From assembly GCF_027107535.1 (NCBI RefSeq), contig NZ_CP114283.1, positions 1,054,001-1,118,000 of the forward strand: a DNA stretch of 64,000 nt, given 5' to 3'. Positions within the stretch are counted from its first letter, which is position 1; each line of letters starts with the position of its first letter. The stretch is from Streptomyces aurantiacus. GTDB taxonomy: Bacteria; Actinomycetota; Actinomycetes; Streptomycetales; Streptomycetaceae. The position numbers were made by a program, and so were the translations under genes. This document shows positions 9,281 to 16,893 of the stretch, one piece after another. Below the pieces are notes generated by a model. That model was not told where the DNA came from, did not search any database, and saw only the letters and a program-made list of their open reading frames with translations.

Positions 9281-9685
9281 ATGGCCGCCAGCCGCCGCCG
9301 ACCACGCCGTATCACCATCGTCGCCGCAGCCGTGGCTGCCGTCGCGCTCACCGCCGGACTGACCACCGGCTGCGACGCCGTCAACAAGGCACTCGACTGT
9401 GTCCAGACCGCCGACACGATCGCCGACAGCGTCACGGACCTCCAACAGGCCGTCGAGAACGCGGCGAACGACCCGACGCAGGCAGGCGAGGCCCTCGACT
9501 CGATCGACAAGAACCTCGACACCATCGGTGACAAGACCGACGACACCGACATCAACAAGGCCGTCGACGACCTCCAGGCAGCGGTCACCAACGTCCGCGA
9601 CTCCATCAAGAGCGGCGACCAGACCCCGGACATCAGCCCCGTGACGGACGCCGCGGGCGAACTGACCAAGGTCTGCACGCCGTAG
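9281..9685 (+). CDS. Small secreted lipoprotein, function unknown
   Basis: A 134-residue protein. A twin-basic N-terminus (MAASRRRPRR) and a hydrophobic core are followed by the lipobox LTTGC, so the mature protein would be lipidated on Cys31 and anchored outside the membrane. The rest is Asp/Ala-rich and predicted helical, with heptad-like DDLQAAVTNVRDSI segments and a C-terminal cysteine. I do not recognise a named family. The ribosome site GGGAGGA precedes ATG 9281. It lies between rph and rdgB on the same strand. Confidence 0.82.
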   Translation: MAASRRRPRRITIVAAAVAAVALTAGLTTGCDAVNKALDCVQTADTIADSVTDLQQAVENAANDPTQAGEALDSIDKNLDTIGDKTDDTDINKAVDDLQAAVTNVRDSIKSGDQTPDISPVTDAAGELTKVCTP

Positions 9686-9766
9686 CGACGACGACCGGCC
9701 CGCGGGCGGCGACGACCACGGGCGGCACGCGCCGGCGACACCGCCCAACTGGCTAGGGTGAGAACC

Positions 9767-10369
9767 ATGACCCGCCTGATCCTCGCCACCCGCAACGCCG
9801 GAAAAATCACCGAGCTGAGGGCGATCCTCGCCGCCGCAGGCCTCCCACACGACCTCGCCGGCGCGGACGCCTACCCGGACATCCCCGACGTCAAGGAAAC
9901 CGGCGTCACCTTCGCCGAGAACGCCCTCCTCAAAGCACACGCCCTCGCCCGGGCCACCGGCCTCCCCGCGGTCGCCGACGACTCCGGCCTGTGCGTGGAC
10001 GTCCTCGGCGGCGCCCCCGGCATCTTCTCCGCCCGCTGGTCCGGCACCCACGGCGACGACCGGGCCAACCTCGAACTCCTCCTCGCCCAACTCGGCGACA
10101 TCGCGGACGAACACCGCGGCGCCCACTTCGCCTGCGCCGCAGCCCTCGCCCTGCCCGACGGCACCGAGCGCGTCGTCGAGGGCCGCCTGCGAGGAACGCT
10201 CCGCCACGAACCCACCGGCTCCCACGGCTTCGGCTACGACCCGATCCTGCAGCCCGACGGCGACACCCGCACCTGCGCGGAACTGACCCCCGAAGAGAAG
10301 AACGCCATCAGCCACCGCGGCAAGGCGTTCCGAGGACTCGTACCGGTGGTGAGGGAACTGCTGGGCTGA
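9767..10369 (+). CDS. rdgB: XTP/dITP pyrophosphatase (RdgB/HAM1)
   Basis: A 200-residue housecleaning nucleotidase that hydrolyses non-canonical purine triphosphates (ITP, XTP). The family start LILATRNAGKITEL (substrate-binding loop), the catalytic ADDSGLCVDVLGGAPGIFSARW region, and SHGFGYDPI...EEKNAISHRGKA near the end are all present. ATG 9767 is preferred over the GTG at 9758 because it gives the canonical MTRLILATRN start. It is convergent with the secreted-protein gene downstream. Confidence 0.96.
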   Translation: MTRLILATRNAGKITELRAILAAAGLPHDLAGADAYPDIPDVKETGVTFAENALLKAHALARATGLPAVADDSGLCVDVLGGAPGIFSARWSGTHGDDRANLELLLAQLGDIADEHRGAHFACAAALALPDGTERVVEGRLRGTLRHEPTGSHGFGYDPILQPDGDTRTCAELTPEEKNAISHRGKAFRGLVPVVRELLG

Positions 10370-10383
10370 GGAGCCCGCCCCGG

Positions 10384-11097
10384 CTACCCCAACCCGCCGT
10401 ACGAGCGCAGCGCCACGCGGGCGTCCAGGTCGATGCTGTTCACGCCCGCCGGTGACGGAAGCCGCAGCACTTTGTCGAGCAGGGGGCCCAGCGGGCCGCA
10501 GCCCGAAGTCCTCGGCACCGCAAAGCGGTTGTCCTCGACCCCGAAGCTGACGACCAGCGGATCCTGGGTGACGACCTCCGGCGGATCCGTCTCCTTCAAC
10601 ACCAGGTGGACCGGGTCCGCTTCGCTGCCCATGGAGCAACCGGGCGGCACCCCGGGCCCGGTTATCCGGAACGTCAGATCCAGCTCGCCGCGCCGCTCGT
10701 CGTTGGACTCGAAGTCGGAATACCCGCCGTACCGGGGCGTGATCGACAGCGGTGTACCCCGAACTCGCAGGGGAGTGGCGGCCATCGCGCCGAACACCTG
10801 ACGGAACTCGCCGTCGACCCTGCCCTCCGCGAAAGTGATCGCCAGGGGGCGCTCGATCGGCACCTCGGCCCGGCCGAGCGTGAGGTGCCCGACGGCCGTC
10901 ATGGCCTCGCAGCGCCACTGCGACGGATCAGCGCCTTCGGGCAGCTCGGACAGGGCAGGGCAGTCCTGGAAGCCGCGCTCCCGAGCGCCGGTTCCGGAGC
11001 CCGGGTCGGCGTGCGCGGGCGCCGCTGTCGTCGCTCCCACGCTCGCGGCGAGTGCCACGGCGGACAGCGTCATGACCAGACGTCGGGCACGGAACAT
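10384..11097 (-). CDS. Secreted protein of unknown function
   Basis: A 237-residue protein with a Sec signal peptide (MFRARRLVMTLSAVALAASVGATTAAPAHA, cleavage after AHA). The mature part holds several cysteines (QDCPALSELP, QWRCEAM, PPGCSM, SGCGPLG), suggesting disulfides, and is otherwise beta-rich. I do not recognise a family. Only 14 bp separate its stop from the convergent rdgB. It is divergent from an ArsR-type regulator across a region with TGCAGAGA palindromes, so that regulator probably controls it. Confidence 0.8.
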   Translation of the reverse strand: MFRARRLVMTLSAVALAASVGATTAAPAHADPGSGTGARERGFQDCPALSELPEGADPSQWRCEAMTAVGHLTLGRAEVPIERPLAITFAEGRVDGEFRQVFGAMAATPLRVRGTPLSITPRYGGYSDFESNDERRGELDLTFRITGPGVPPGCSMGSEADPVHLVLKETDPPEVVTQDPLVVSFGVEDNRFAVPRTSGCGPLGPLLDKVLRLPSPAGVNSIDLDARVALRSYGGLG

Positions 11098-11162
11098 GAA
11101 GGTCTCCAGGTGAGTGAGTGGACGAGCGGGAGGATCCCGCCGTGCCCCAATGATTGCAGCCG

Positions 11163-11217
11163 TTTCTCTGCAATGGAAGATCTGCAGAGAAAGTTCTGCG
11201 TAATTCACTCTGCAGAG
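11163..11217. promoter_or_regulatory. Palindromic operator of the divergent ArsR-type regulator
   Basis: A perfect 10-bp inverted repeat (tttctctgca, 11163-11172; tgcagagaaa, 11183-11192) with a 10-base spacer is followed by a third copy, ctctgcagag (11208-11217), itself palindromic. The sites lie between the secreted-protein gene and the helix-turn-helix gene and are the obvious binding sites for the latter. Confidence 0.72.
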
Positions 11218-11247
11218 ATTCGGCTGCCCCGGCGGTAGGCTGAGCCC

Positions 11248-11889
11248 ATGAGTGATGCAGGCGCGTCTCGGCCCGAACCCGAGCCCGAACCGGACGGTGG
11301 TCCCGGCCCCGAGTCGGACGGTGAGTCCGGCCCCGAGTCGGGCGCGGAGCGGCGCACGGTCGCTGACCCGGCGGCCCTCAAAGCCCTCGCCCACCCGCTG
11401 CGGCTGAAGATCCTCCGCCACCTCGCCGTCTCCGGCCCGGCGACCTCCACGACCCTCGCCGCCGCCCTCGGGGAGAACACCGGCACCCTCAGCTATCACC
11501 TGCGCCGCCTGGAGCGTGGCGGCTTCATCGAGGACGTGCCGGAACGGCCCAACAGTCGTGAGCGCTGGTGGCGGGGGGTGCGCGGACTCGACGTACGCAG
11601 GCCGGCGCAGGACGAGATGACCGACGGCGAGCGGGCGGTCGCGGGAGCCCTGGACCGGATGCGGCTCGACGAGGACGTCGAGCTGGCCCGGCGGTTCGCG
11701 GAGGGGCAGGCCGAGTCGGAGGGCTGGATGCGCGGCTCCCGCAGCCTCAGTCACCTCACCAAGGACGAGGTGACCGCCTTCCATGACGCCTACCTGGACC
11801 TTCTGGCCCGCTTCGCCCGAGGCCCGGAGGGTGCTCCGCCCGACGCGAAGCCGGTGCTGCTGCGGTGGTTCGCGTTGCCGGTCGAGTAG
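11248..11889 (+). CDS. ArsR-family winged-helix transcription regulator
   Basis: A 213-residue regulator. After a Pro/Glu-rich N-terminus (residues 1-35, imperfect PEPEPDGGPGPESDG repeats) comes an ArsR-type winged helix at about 40-110: LKALAHPLRLKILRHLAVSGPATSTTLAAALGENTGTLSYHLRRLERGGFIED. The C-terminal part (helix-rich, to residue 213) resembles effector-binding tails of Streptomyces 'helix-turn-helix domain-containing' ArsR proteins. No metal-binding cysteines are seen. It starts at ATG 11248, 31 bp after the last operator repeat, which suggests autoregulation together with the divergent secreted-protein gene. Confidence 0.88.
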   Translation: MSDAGASRPEPEPEPDGGPGPESDGESGPESGAERRTVADPAALKALAHPLRLKILRHLAVSGPATSTTLAAALGENTGTLSYHLRRLERGGFIEDVPERPNSRERWWRGVRGLDVRRPAQDEMTDGERAVAGALDRMRLDEDVELARRFAEGQAESEGWMRGSRSLSHLTKDEVTAFHDAYLDLLARFARGPEGAPPDAKPVLLRWFALPVE

Positions 11890-11930
11890 CAGTCCCCGCC
11901 CTGCGGGTGCGGGTCTCGACGCAAAGAAAC

Positions 11931-11962
11931 GGCCTGCGAATCGATCATTCGATTCGCAGGCC
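11931..11962. terminator. Bidirectional terminator between the ArsR gene and tRNA-Leu
   Basis: Perfect 13-bp stem (ggcctgcgaatcg / cgattcgcaggcc) with a six-base loop. It sits 41 bp after the regulator and 8 bp beyond the 3' end of the oppositely oriented tRNA, so it serves both. Confidence 0.85.
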
Positions 11963-11970
11963 ACTCACTG

Positions 11971-12055
11971 TGCGGCGGAAGGGATTCGAACCCTCAAGCC
12001 GTTTCACGGGCCACAGATCCTAAGTCTGCTGCGTCAGCCGTTGCGCCACCGCCGC
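11971..12055 (-). tRNA. tRNA-Leu, anticodon UAG
   Basis: The reverse strand reads as an 85-nt class II tRNA. Acceptor stem GCGGCGG/CCGCCGC with discriminator A, D-arm with GGCTGACGCAG, anticodon stem GCAGA/TCTGT around loop CTTAGGA (anticodon TAG, reads CUA), long variable arm GGCCCGTGAAACGGC, and T-arm GGGTTCGAATCCC. CCA is not encoded. Confidence 0.95.
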
Positions 12056-12200
12056 CAGCCGCCTGCCATCGTACCGGTCACGTGGCCGCCGGTGAGCGGG
12101 GGTTTACGTCACGCTGTTCTCCCCGGCTTCGGCTGTCTCCCCTGCATCAGGTGCTGGTGATCGCATGGCAGTTGGGGTGCAGGAGACGCAGGTTCTCCTC

Positions 12201-12232
12201 AGGTCCTCAGGTCCTCTGGTCCTCAGGTCCTC
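12201..12232. repeat. Four tandem 8-bp repeats (aggtcctc)
   Basis: Copies at 12201, 12209, 12217 (one change, tggtcctc) and 12225, followed by a related ggatcc/cctcagatcc stretch. It lies just downstream of the bcp stop codon. Confidence 0.8.
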
Positions 12233-12245
12233 GGATCCCGGGGCC

Positions 12246-12713
12246 TCAGATCCCCAGATCCTTGATGATCTTCGCGACATGGCCCGTGGCCCGGACGTTG
12301 TAGAGCGCCCGCTCGACCTTGCCCTCCTCGTCCACGACGATCGTGGAGCGGATGACGCCCATGTACGTCTTGCCGTAGTTCTTCTTCTCGCCGTAGGCGG
12401 CGTAGGACTCGGTGACCGTCTTGTCGGGGTCGGCGAGGAGGGTGATCCCGAGGTTCTCCTTCTCGCGGAACTTGGCGAGCTTCTCGGGCTTGTCGGGGGA
12501 GATGCCGATGACGTCGTAGCCGGCGCCCGCGAGGAGGTCCAGGTTGTCGGTGAAGTCGCAGGCCTGCTTGGTGCAGCCTGGAGTGAGCGCGGCGGGGTAG
12601 AAGTAGACGATGACCTTGCGGCCCTTGCGGTCGGCCAGGGACACCTCGTTGCCGTCGGCGTCGGGCAGGGTGAAGGCGGGGGCGGGGTCGCCGGGCTGGA
12701 GTCGCTCGCTCAT
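12246..12713 (-). CDS. bcp: Thiol peroxidase BCP (peroxiredoxin)
   Basis: A 155-residue peroxiredoxin of the BCP/PrxQ type. The peroxidatic Cys47 lies in YPAALTPGCTKQACDF with a second, resolving Cys52 five residues on, the usual atypical two-Cys arrangement. It reduces hydroperoxides in the cytoplasm using thioredoxin. The start is ATG 12711-12713 (MSERLQPGDPAPAFTLPD, canonical). It is divergent from a DUF3618 gene, 157 bp away. Confidence 0.95.
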   Translation of the reverse strand: MSERLQPGDPAPAFTLPDADGNEVSLADRKGRKVIVYFYPAALTPGCTKQACDFTDNLDLLAGAGYDVIGISPDKPEKLAKFREKENLGITLLADPDKTVTESYAAYGEKKNYGKTYMGVIRSTIVVDEEGKVERALYNVRATGHVAKIIKDLGI

Positions 12714-12870
12714 CTCGGTTCGGTCTCCTTGCGAGGTGGTGGATACGGAACCGAGCGTAATGGGGGTGCCGGGCGGTGCGCGGCGGGCGGAGCTGACAGA
12801 CTGTCGACCAGAGAAAAGGCCGATGGGAACAGGCCACGGGAAGAAACGACCACGACCACGGAGGCAGCGC

Positions 12871-13209
12871 GTGTCGGACACGTCGAGCACGCCGGACACC
12901 AGGACTCCGGCGCAGATCGAGGCGGACATCAAGCGCCGTCGCGAAACCCTCGCCGAGACGCTCGACGAGATCGGTGTGCGGGTGCATCCGAAAACGATCG
13001 TCGGGGATGCCAAGGCGAGGGTGGCGTCGAGCGTCGACCACACGCTGGGGCGTGCCTATGTCGGCGTGAACCGCGTCGTCGGTGATGTGAAGGGGCAGTT
13101 CGTCACGGAGGAGGGTGCGCCGCGGTTGGAGCGCATCGTGCCCGTGGCGCTCGTGCTGGTGGGTGTCGTCGGGCTGCTCACGCTGGGCTCCAGGCGCCGT
13201 AAGGGCTGA
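12871..13209 (+). CDS. DUF3618 membrane-associated protein
   Basis: A 112-residue protein with the DUF3618 signature TPAQIEADIKRRRETLAETLDEIGVRVHPKTIVGDAKARVASSVD in residues 10-60. A single transmembrane helix follows near the C-terminus (IVPVALVLVGVVGLLTL, then the basic SRRRKG). Actinobacterial members are small membrane proteins of unknown function. GTG at 12871 with GGAGG ten bases upstream is the preferred start; an ATG-led extension is arginine-rich and unlikely. Confidence 0.83.
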   Translation: MSDTSSTPDTRTPAQIEADIKRRRETLAETLDEIGVRVHPKTIVGDAKARVASSVDHTLGRAYVGVNRVVGDVKGQFVTEEGAPRLERIVPVALVLVGVVGLLTLGSRRRKG

Positions 13210-13262
13210 ATGCGCCCGCCCCACCCGCGTACGGGCTGTGAGAAGGCAGGTAGGTTCGGACC

Positions 13263-13619
13263 GTGAGCGCCAAGAGGACTGAGCCCAGCAGCCATGACGA
13301 CAAGCTGCCCATTCGGATGCTGCACGACCGTGTGCTGGTGCGGCAGGACACCGCCGAGGGCGAGCGGCGTTCCGGTGGCGGCATCCTGATCCCCGCGACC
13401 GCGGCTGTCGGCCGGCGCCTGGCCTGGGCGGCGGTCGTCGCGGTCGGGCAGAACGTGCGGACGGTGGAGCCGGGCGACCGGGTGTTGTACGACCCGGAGG
13501 ACCGGGCCGAGGTGGAGGTGCGTGGTACCGCTTACGTACTGATGCGCGAGCGGGATCTGCACGCCGTGGCGGCCGACCGGTTCGAGGGGTCCGAGGATTC
13601 GACGGGGTTGTACCTCTAG
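13263..13619 (+). CDS. GroES-like co-chaperone paralog
   Basis: A 118-residue protein with a GroES-type fold: PIRMLHDRVLVRQDTAEGERRSGGGILIPATA matches the start and mobile loop region, and VEPGDRVLYDPEDRAEVEVRGTAYVLMRERDLHAV the C-terminal barrel. It has an extra 15 residues at the N-terminus and about 15 at the C-terminus compared with GroES (about 100). No groEL is adjacent, so it is an orphan paralog, not the main groES of the groES-groEL1 operon. It starts at GTG 13263, and a strong hairpin terminator follows. Confidence 0.88.
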   Translation: MSAKRTEPSSHDDKLPIRMLHDRVLVRQDTAEGERRSGGGILIPATAAVGRRLAWAAVVAVGQNVRTVEPGDRVLYDPEDRAEVEVRGTAYVLMRERDLHAVAADRFEGSEDSTGLYL

Positions 13620-13671
13620 ATCCCGGACAGATCCCGGACTGGTTGCGCCTGGGGACCCGGATAACAGTGGC

Positions 13672-13707
13672 AGGAAGGGCTGGTGACCATCGTCACCAGC
13701 CCTTCCT
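13672..13707 (+). terminator. Terminator after the GroES-like gene
   Basis: Perfect 16-bp stem (aggaagggctggtgac / gtcaccagcccttcct) with a four-base loop, ending in a short T/C stretch. It separates the chaperone paralog from the riboswitch-exporter unit. Confidence 0.9.
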
Positions 13708-13734
13708 TGCTGCTGCTTGCTACCTTTGAGGGAA

Positions 13735-13775
13735 CCCGACGAGACGCGCCGTACCGGGGCAGGACAAGACGACGC
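13735..13775 (+). ncRNA. Guanidine-III riboswitch (ykkC-III class)
   Basis: The 41-nt stretch can be aligned end to end with the Thermobifida fusca guanidine-III aptamer as I remember it. The invariant blocks GACGAG, GCGCCGUACC and CAGGACAAGACG are kept. About six positions differ, and two of them are a compensating pair in the first helix (C3-G22 in place of G3-C22). The pseudoknot partner CGC (39-41) is kept; one pair (C15/A38) is not Watson-Crick. It lies 31 bp before the start codon of an SMR exporter with the guanidinium-transport glutamate. Such riboswitches turn on guanidine export; the mode (translation or termination) is not shown. Confidence 0.9.
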
Positions 13776-13806
13776 ACCCCTGTTGATTCCTTCACGGAGG
13801 TGCCTG

Positions 13807-14127
13807 ATGGCCTGGGTTCTGCTTGTCGTCGCCGGTCTGCTCGAGGTGGGCTGGTCGATCGGGATGAAGTACACGGAGGGTTTCACCCGGCTGGTGCCCA
13901 GTGTTCTCACCGGGACGGGCATCGTCGCCAGCATGTTCCTGCTGTCGTACGCGGCGAAGTCGTTGCCCATCGGTACCGCGTACGGGGTGTGGGTGGGTAT
14001 CGGTGCGGCCGGGGCGGCGGTGTTCGGTATGGCGGTGCTCGGTGAACCGGTGACCGCCGCCCGGATCTTCTTCGTCTGTCTCCTGCTGGTGGCTGTCGTC
14101 GGTCTGAAGGCGACCTCGGGGCACTAG
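13807..14127 (+). CDS. gdx: SMR-family guanidinium exporter (Gdx/SugE)
   Basis: A 106-residue protein with four helices of the small multidrug resistance family. Glu13 in VAGLLEVGWSIGMKYTEGF is the conserved proton/substrate glutamate, and the WSIGMKYTEG motif is the SugE/Gdx type rather than the EmrE/QacE type. Members export guanidinium in exchange for protons. The guanidine-III riboswitch directly upstream confirms the role. GGAGG (13796-13800) sits seven bases before ATG 13807. Its TAG stop is part of the left arm of the following hairpin element. Confidence 0.95.
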   Translation: MAWVLLVVAGLLEVGWSIGMKYTEGFTRLVPSVLTGTGIVASMFLLSYAAKSLPIGTAYGVWVGIGAAGAAVFGMAVLGEPVTAARIFFVCLLLVAVVGLKATSGH

Positions 14128-14292
14128 GGGGTGTTTTGAAAGCCCCGCACAGTACCCACGGCGCCCGGCACGCACCCCCGCCGCACCGGCCGAAGACCCA
14201 AGTACGTCCAGTACGAGGGCTTTCGTCCGGCACGCCGAGGCCACGCACCGAACACCGCGGGCACCGCACAGGACTTTCAAAACACCCCCTAG
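14124..14292. repeat. 169-bp hairpin element with perfect 19-bp terminal inverted repeats (MITE-like)
   Basis: The ends are ctagggggtgttttgaaag (14124-14142) and its exact reverse complement (14274-14292). Inside, the two arms remain alignable almost to a small loop near 14205. Nearly all differences between arms are transitions of one polarity, which keep G-U pairs in a minus-strand RNA. It begins within the gdx stop codon and ends 23 bp before the PBP stop codon, so it lies between convergent genes and may also act as a terminator. It encodes nothing. Confidence 0.8.
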
Positions 14293-14314
14293 CCGCCCAC
14301 CGGACCTCCGTCGG

Positions 14315-16696
14315 TCACGGGAAGTCTCCGAACGTGGTGCCCGTGCCGCCGTCCTGGCCGTCCGTCGTGCCTCCGTCGGTCGTCGTGCCGCCGTCGCCGG
14401 TGGTGCCGCTCGCTCCGTCGCCGGTGGTGCCGCCGTCGGTGGTGGTGCCACCGTCCGTGCCCGTGCCGCCGTCCGTGCCGTCCGTCGTGCCGCCGTCGCC
14501 GGTGGTGCCTCCGTCGGTCGTGGTGCCGCCGTTGTCCTGGCCCTGGGTGCCGCCCGGGGGTTCCTCGCCGCCGGTGGTCGTCCCGCCGTTGTCCTGGCCG
14601 GCCGTGGCGGGCTCCTCCTCGTCCGGGTCCGCCGGCGGGAGCTGCTGTTCGTCGGCGCCCGGCTGGATCCTGAGGTCGAAGTCCTGGACGGCCACGCCCT
14701 TGAGCGCGGCCTTCGTGTACTGGGCCCAGATCTGGGCCGGGTACCCGCCGCCGTTGATGCGCTGTTGTCCGAGCGCCCCGTACAGCTCCTTGTGGACGCC
14801 CGTGTCGGGGTCCTGGCCCATCACGGCGACGACGGTGGCGAGGTTCGGGGTGTAGCCGGCGAACCAGGCCGCCTTGTCGTTCTCCGCGGTGCCGGTCTTG
14901 CCCGCCGCGGGACGTCCCGCGGCCTGCGCGGCCGTGCCGGTGCCGCCCTCGACGACGCTCTGCAGCATCGAGGTCGTCGTGTCGGCGGCCTCGCGGCTCA
15001 CGGCCTGCCAGGTCTTCCGTTCGGGCAGGTCGACGACGTCGGAGCCGTCCTTGGTGATGCTCTCGATCATCCTGTACGTGCCGCGCTTGCCGTGGTTGGC
15101 GAGTGTCGCGTAGGCCTCCGCCATGTCGAGGACGCTGGCCGTGGAGGGGCCGAGCGCGATCGAGGGGGAGGCGTTCAGGTCCGGGGTGTCGGACGGGACG
15201 CCGAGGTCGACGGCCGTCTTCATGACCTTCTCGGGGTCGACGTCCACGGCCATCTGCGCGTACACGGAGTTCACGGACTTGTCCGTGGCGGTGCGGACGG
15301 AGATGTCGCCGTACGAGACCTGGTCCTCGTTCTCCGGGGCGTAGGTGCCGCCCTCCCAGCCTTCCACGGGGCGTTTGTTCGTGCCGTCGTAGACGGTGTT
15401 GGGGGTGATCGTGCGGCCGTCCTGGGTGGTCGAGTCGTTCTGTACGGCCGAGGTGAACACGAACGGTTTGAAGGTGGAGCCGACCTGGTAGTCCCGGCGG
15501 GTGGCGTTGTTGTAGTACTGCTTGGTGTAGTCGATGCCGCCGTACATCGCGAGGACCTTGCCGGACTTGGGGTCGATGGAGGCCCCGCCCGCGCGGACGT
15601 AGTTGTCGACCTTGCGGTTCTTCTTGTCGAGTTCGTCCATCACCTGGTCGTCGACGGCTTTCACGAACGAGTCCTGCTTGGACTTCTGCAGGGTGGTCGT
15701 GATGCGGTAGCCGCCCGCGTTCAGCGCGTCCTCGTCGAGGATCTTGTTCTCGGTGAGGTAGTCGTTCACGGCCTTCACGATGTAGCCGCGCTGTCCGGAC
15801 ATGCCGGCCGCGATCACCGTCTGCCTGGGCTCGGGGAACTTGGTGCCGGCGCGGTCAGCCGCGGTGAGCCACTTCTTCTTGACCATGCCGTCGAGGACGT
15901 AGTTCCAGCGGGCCAGCGCCGCGGGCTTGTTCTCGGGGTGCGCGACGACGTCGTACTCGCTCGGCGCGTTCAGCAGGGCGGCCAGGTAGGCGCCCTGGGC
16001 GGCTGTGAGGCCCTTCGCGTCGACGCCGTAGTAGGCCTGGGCGGCGGCCTGGATGCCGTAGGCGTTGCGGCCGAAGTAGCTGGTGTTGAGGTAGCCCTCG
16101 AGGATGTCGGCCTTGCTCTTCTCACTGTCCAGCTTGATGGCGATGAAGAACTCCTTGGCCTTGCGGGTGACCGTCTGGTCCTGCGCCAGGTAGTAGTTCT
16201 TCACGTACTGCTGGGTGATCGTCGAACCGGACTGCTTGCCCTTGCCCATGGCGGTGTTCCACGCGGCGCGGACCATCGCCTTGGGATCGACCGCCGACTC
16301 GGTGTAGAAGTCACGGTCCTCGGCGGCCAGTACCGCGTGCTGGGCCTCCTTGGAGATCAGCTCCAGTGTCACGTTCTCCCGGTTGACCTCGCCGTCGCGG
16401 GCGAGCTGGCTGCCGTCGGCGTACAGGTACACGTTGCTCTGTTTGATCGCCGCGGAGTTCGCCGCCGGGATCTTCACCAGGTAGTAACCGAGCGCGAATA
16501 CGCCGACGAGCAGCAGGACCACGGTGACGAAGGCGCCGAGCACCATGCGCCAGGTCGGGATCAGGCGTCGCCATCCGGTGCGCCTGGGGCGTTTGGGCTT
16601 CTTGCCGGGTGCGTCCGGGGCCGCCGCTGTGGCGGCCCCGGGTTCCCTCGGTGCCCAGCCCTCGCTCGGCTGCTGCGGCTGCGGCTGGTCGTTCAT
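14315..16696 (-). CDS. Bifunctional class A penicillin-binding protein (PBP1A type)
   Basis: A 793-residue peptidoglycan synthase. A cytoplasmic Pro/Gly-rich N-terminus precedes one TM helix (about 50-73). The GT51 glycosyltransferase domain shows AAEDRDFYTESAVDPKAM and GSTITQQYVKNYYL. The transpeptidase domain shows the SxxK serine in VGSTFKPF, SVN in DKSVNSVYAQ and the KTG triad in AAGKTGTAEN. The last about 110 residues are a low-complexity tail of Gly-Thr-Asp repeats (GGTTTDGGTTGDGG), outside the membrane. It polymerises and cross-links glycan strands. The start ATG (16694-16696) follows a region with tandem gtacgcc repeats. Confidence 0.95.
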   Translation of the reverse strand: MNDQPQPQQPSEGWAPREPGAATAAAPDAPGKKPKRPRRTGWRRLIPTWRMVLGAFVTVVLLLVGVFALGYYLVKIPAANSAAIKQSNVYLYADGSQLARDGEVNRENVTLELISKEAQHAVLAAEDRDFYTESAVDPKAMVRAAWNTAMGKGKQSGSTITQQYVKNYYLAQDQTVTRKAKEFFIAIKLDSEKSKADILEGYLNTSYFGRNAYGIQAAAQAYYGVDAKGLTAAQGAYLAALLNAPSEYDVVAHPENKPAALARWNYVLDGMVKKKWLTAADRAGTKFPEPRQTVIAAGMSGQRGYIVKAVNDYLTENKILDEDALNAGGYRITTTLQKSKQDSFVKAVDDQVMDELDKKNRKVDNYVRAGGASIDPKSGKVLAMYGGIDYTKQYYNNATRRDYQVGSTFKPFVFTSAVQNDSTTQDGRTITPNTVYDGTNKRPVEGWEGGTYAPENEDQVSYGDISVRTATDKSVNSVYAQMAVDVDPEKVMKTAVDLGVPSDTPDLNASPSIALGPSTASVLDMAEAYATLANHGKRGTYRMIESITKDGSDVVDLPERKTWQAVSREAADTTTSMLQSVVEGGTGTAAQAAGRPAAGKTGTAENDKAAWFAGYTPNLATVVAVMGQDPDTGVHKELYGALGQQRINGGGYPAQIWAQYTKAALKGVAVQDFDLRIQPGADEQQLPPADPDEEEPATAGQDNGGTTTGGEEPPGGTQGQDNGGTTTDGGTTGDGGTTDGTDGGTGTDGGTTTDGGTTGDGASGTTGDGGTTTDGGTTDGQDGGTGTTFGDFP

Positions 16697-16724
16697 CGTG
16701 TGCCGGACTCCCGTTTCGCGTCGT

Positions 16725-16763
16725 ACGCCTCGTACGCCCTGGTACGCCTTGTGCGCCCCTCCC
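16725..16763. repeat. Short tandem 'gtacgcc' repeats upstream of the PBP gene
   Basis: Four imperfect copies of an approximately 10-bp unit (cgtacgcct, cgtacgccct, ggtacgcctt, gtgcgcccct) lie 29-67 bp upstream of the PBP start codon on its coding side. It may be an operator or simple-sequence slippage. Confidence 0.5.
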
Positions 16764-16893
16764 TTTGAAGACTGTCGCATCCGGTGATTCGTTCCCGGTG
16801 CGAGGCACGCGTCGGGCGGGAAATTGCCTGGCACGTGGCGGGGCCCCGCGGCTAGGCTCTTTCGCTTTGGCTCGTGGCGGTCGAAGGGGGCCC

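Noticed and set aside
12871..13209. An ATG-led extension of the DUF3618 gene upstream to 12823
   Set aside because: The extra residues are GKKRPRPRRQR-type and there is a perfect GGAGG-GTG start at 12871.
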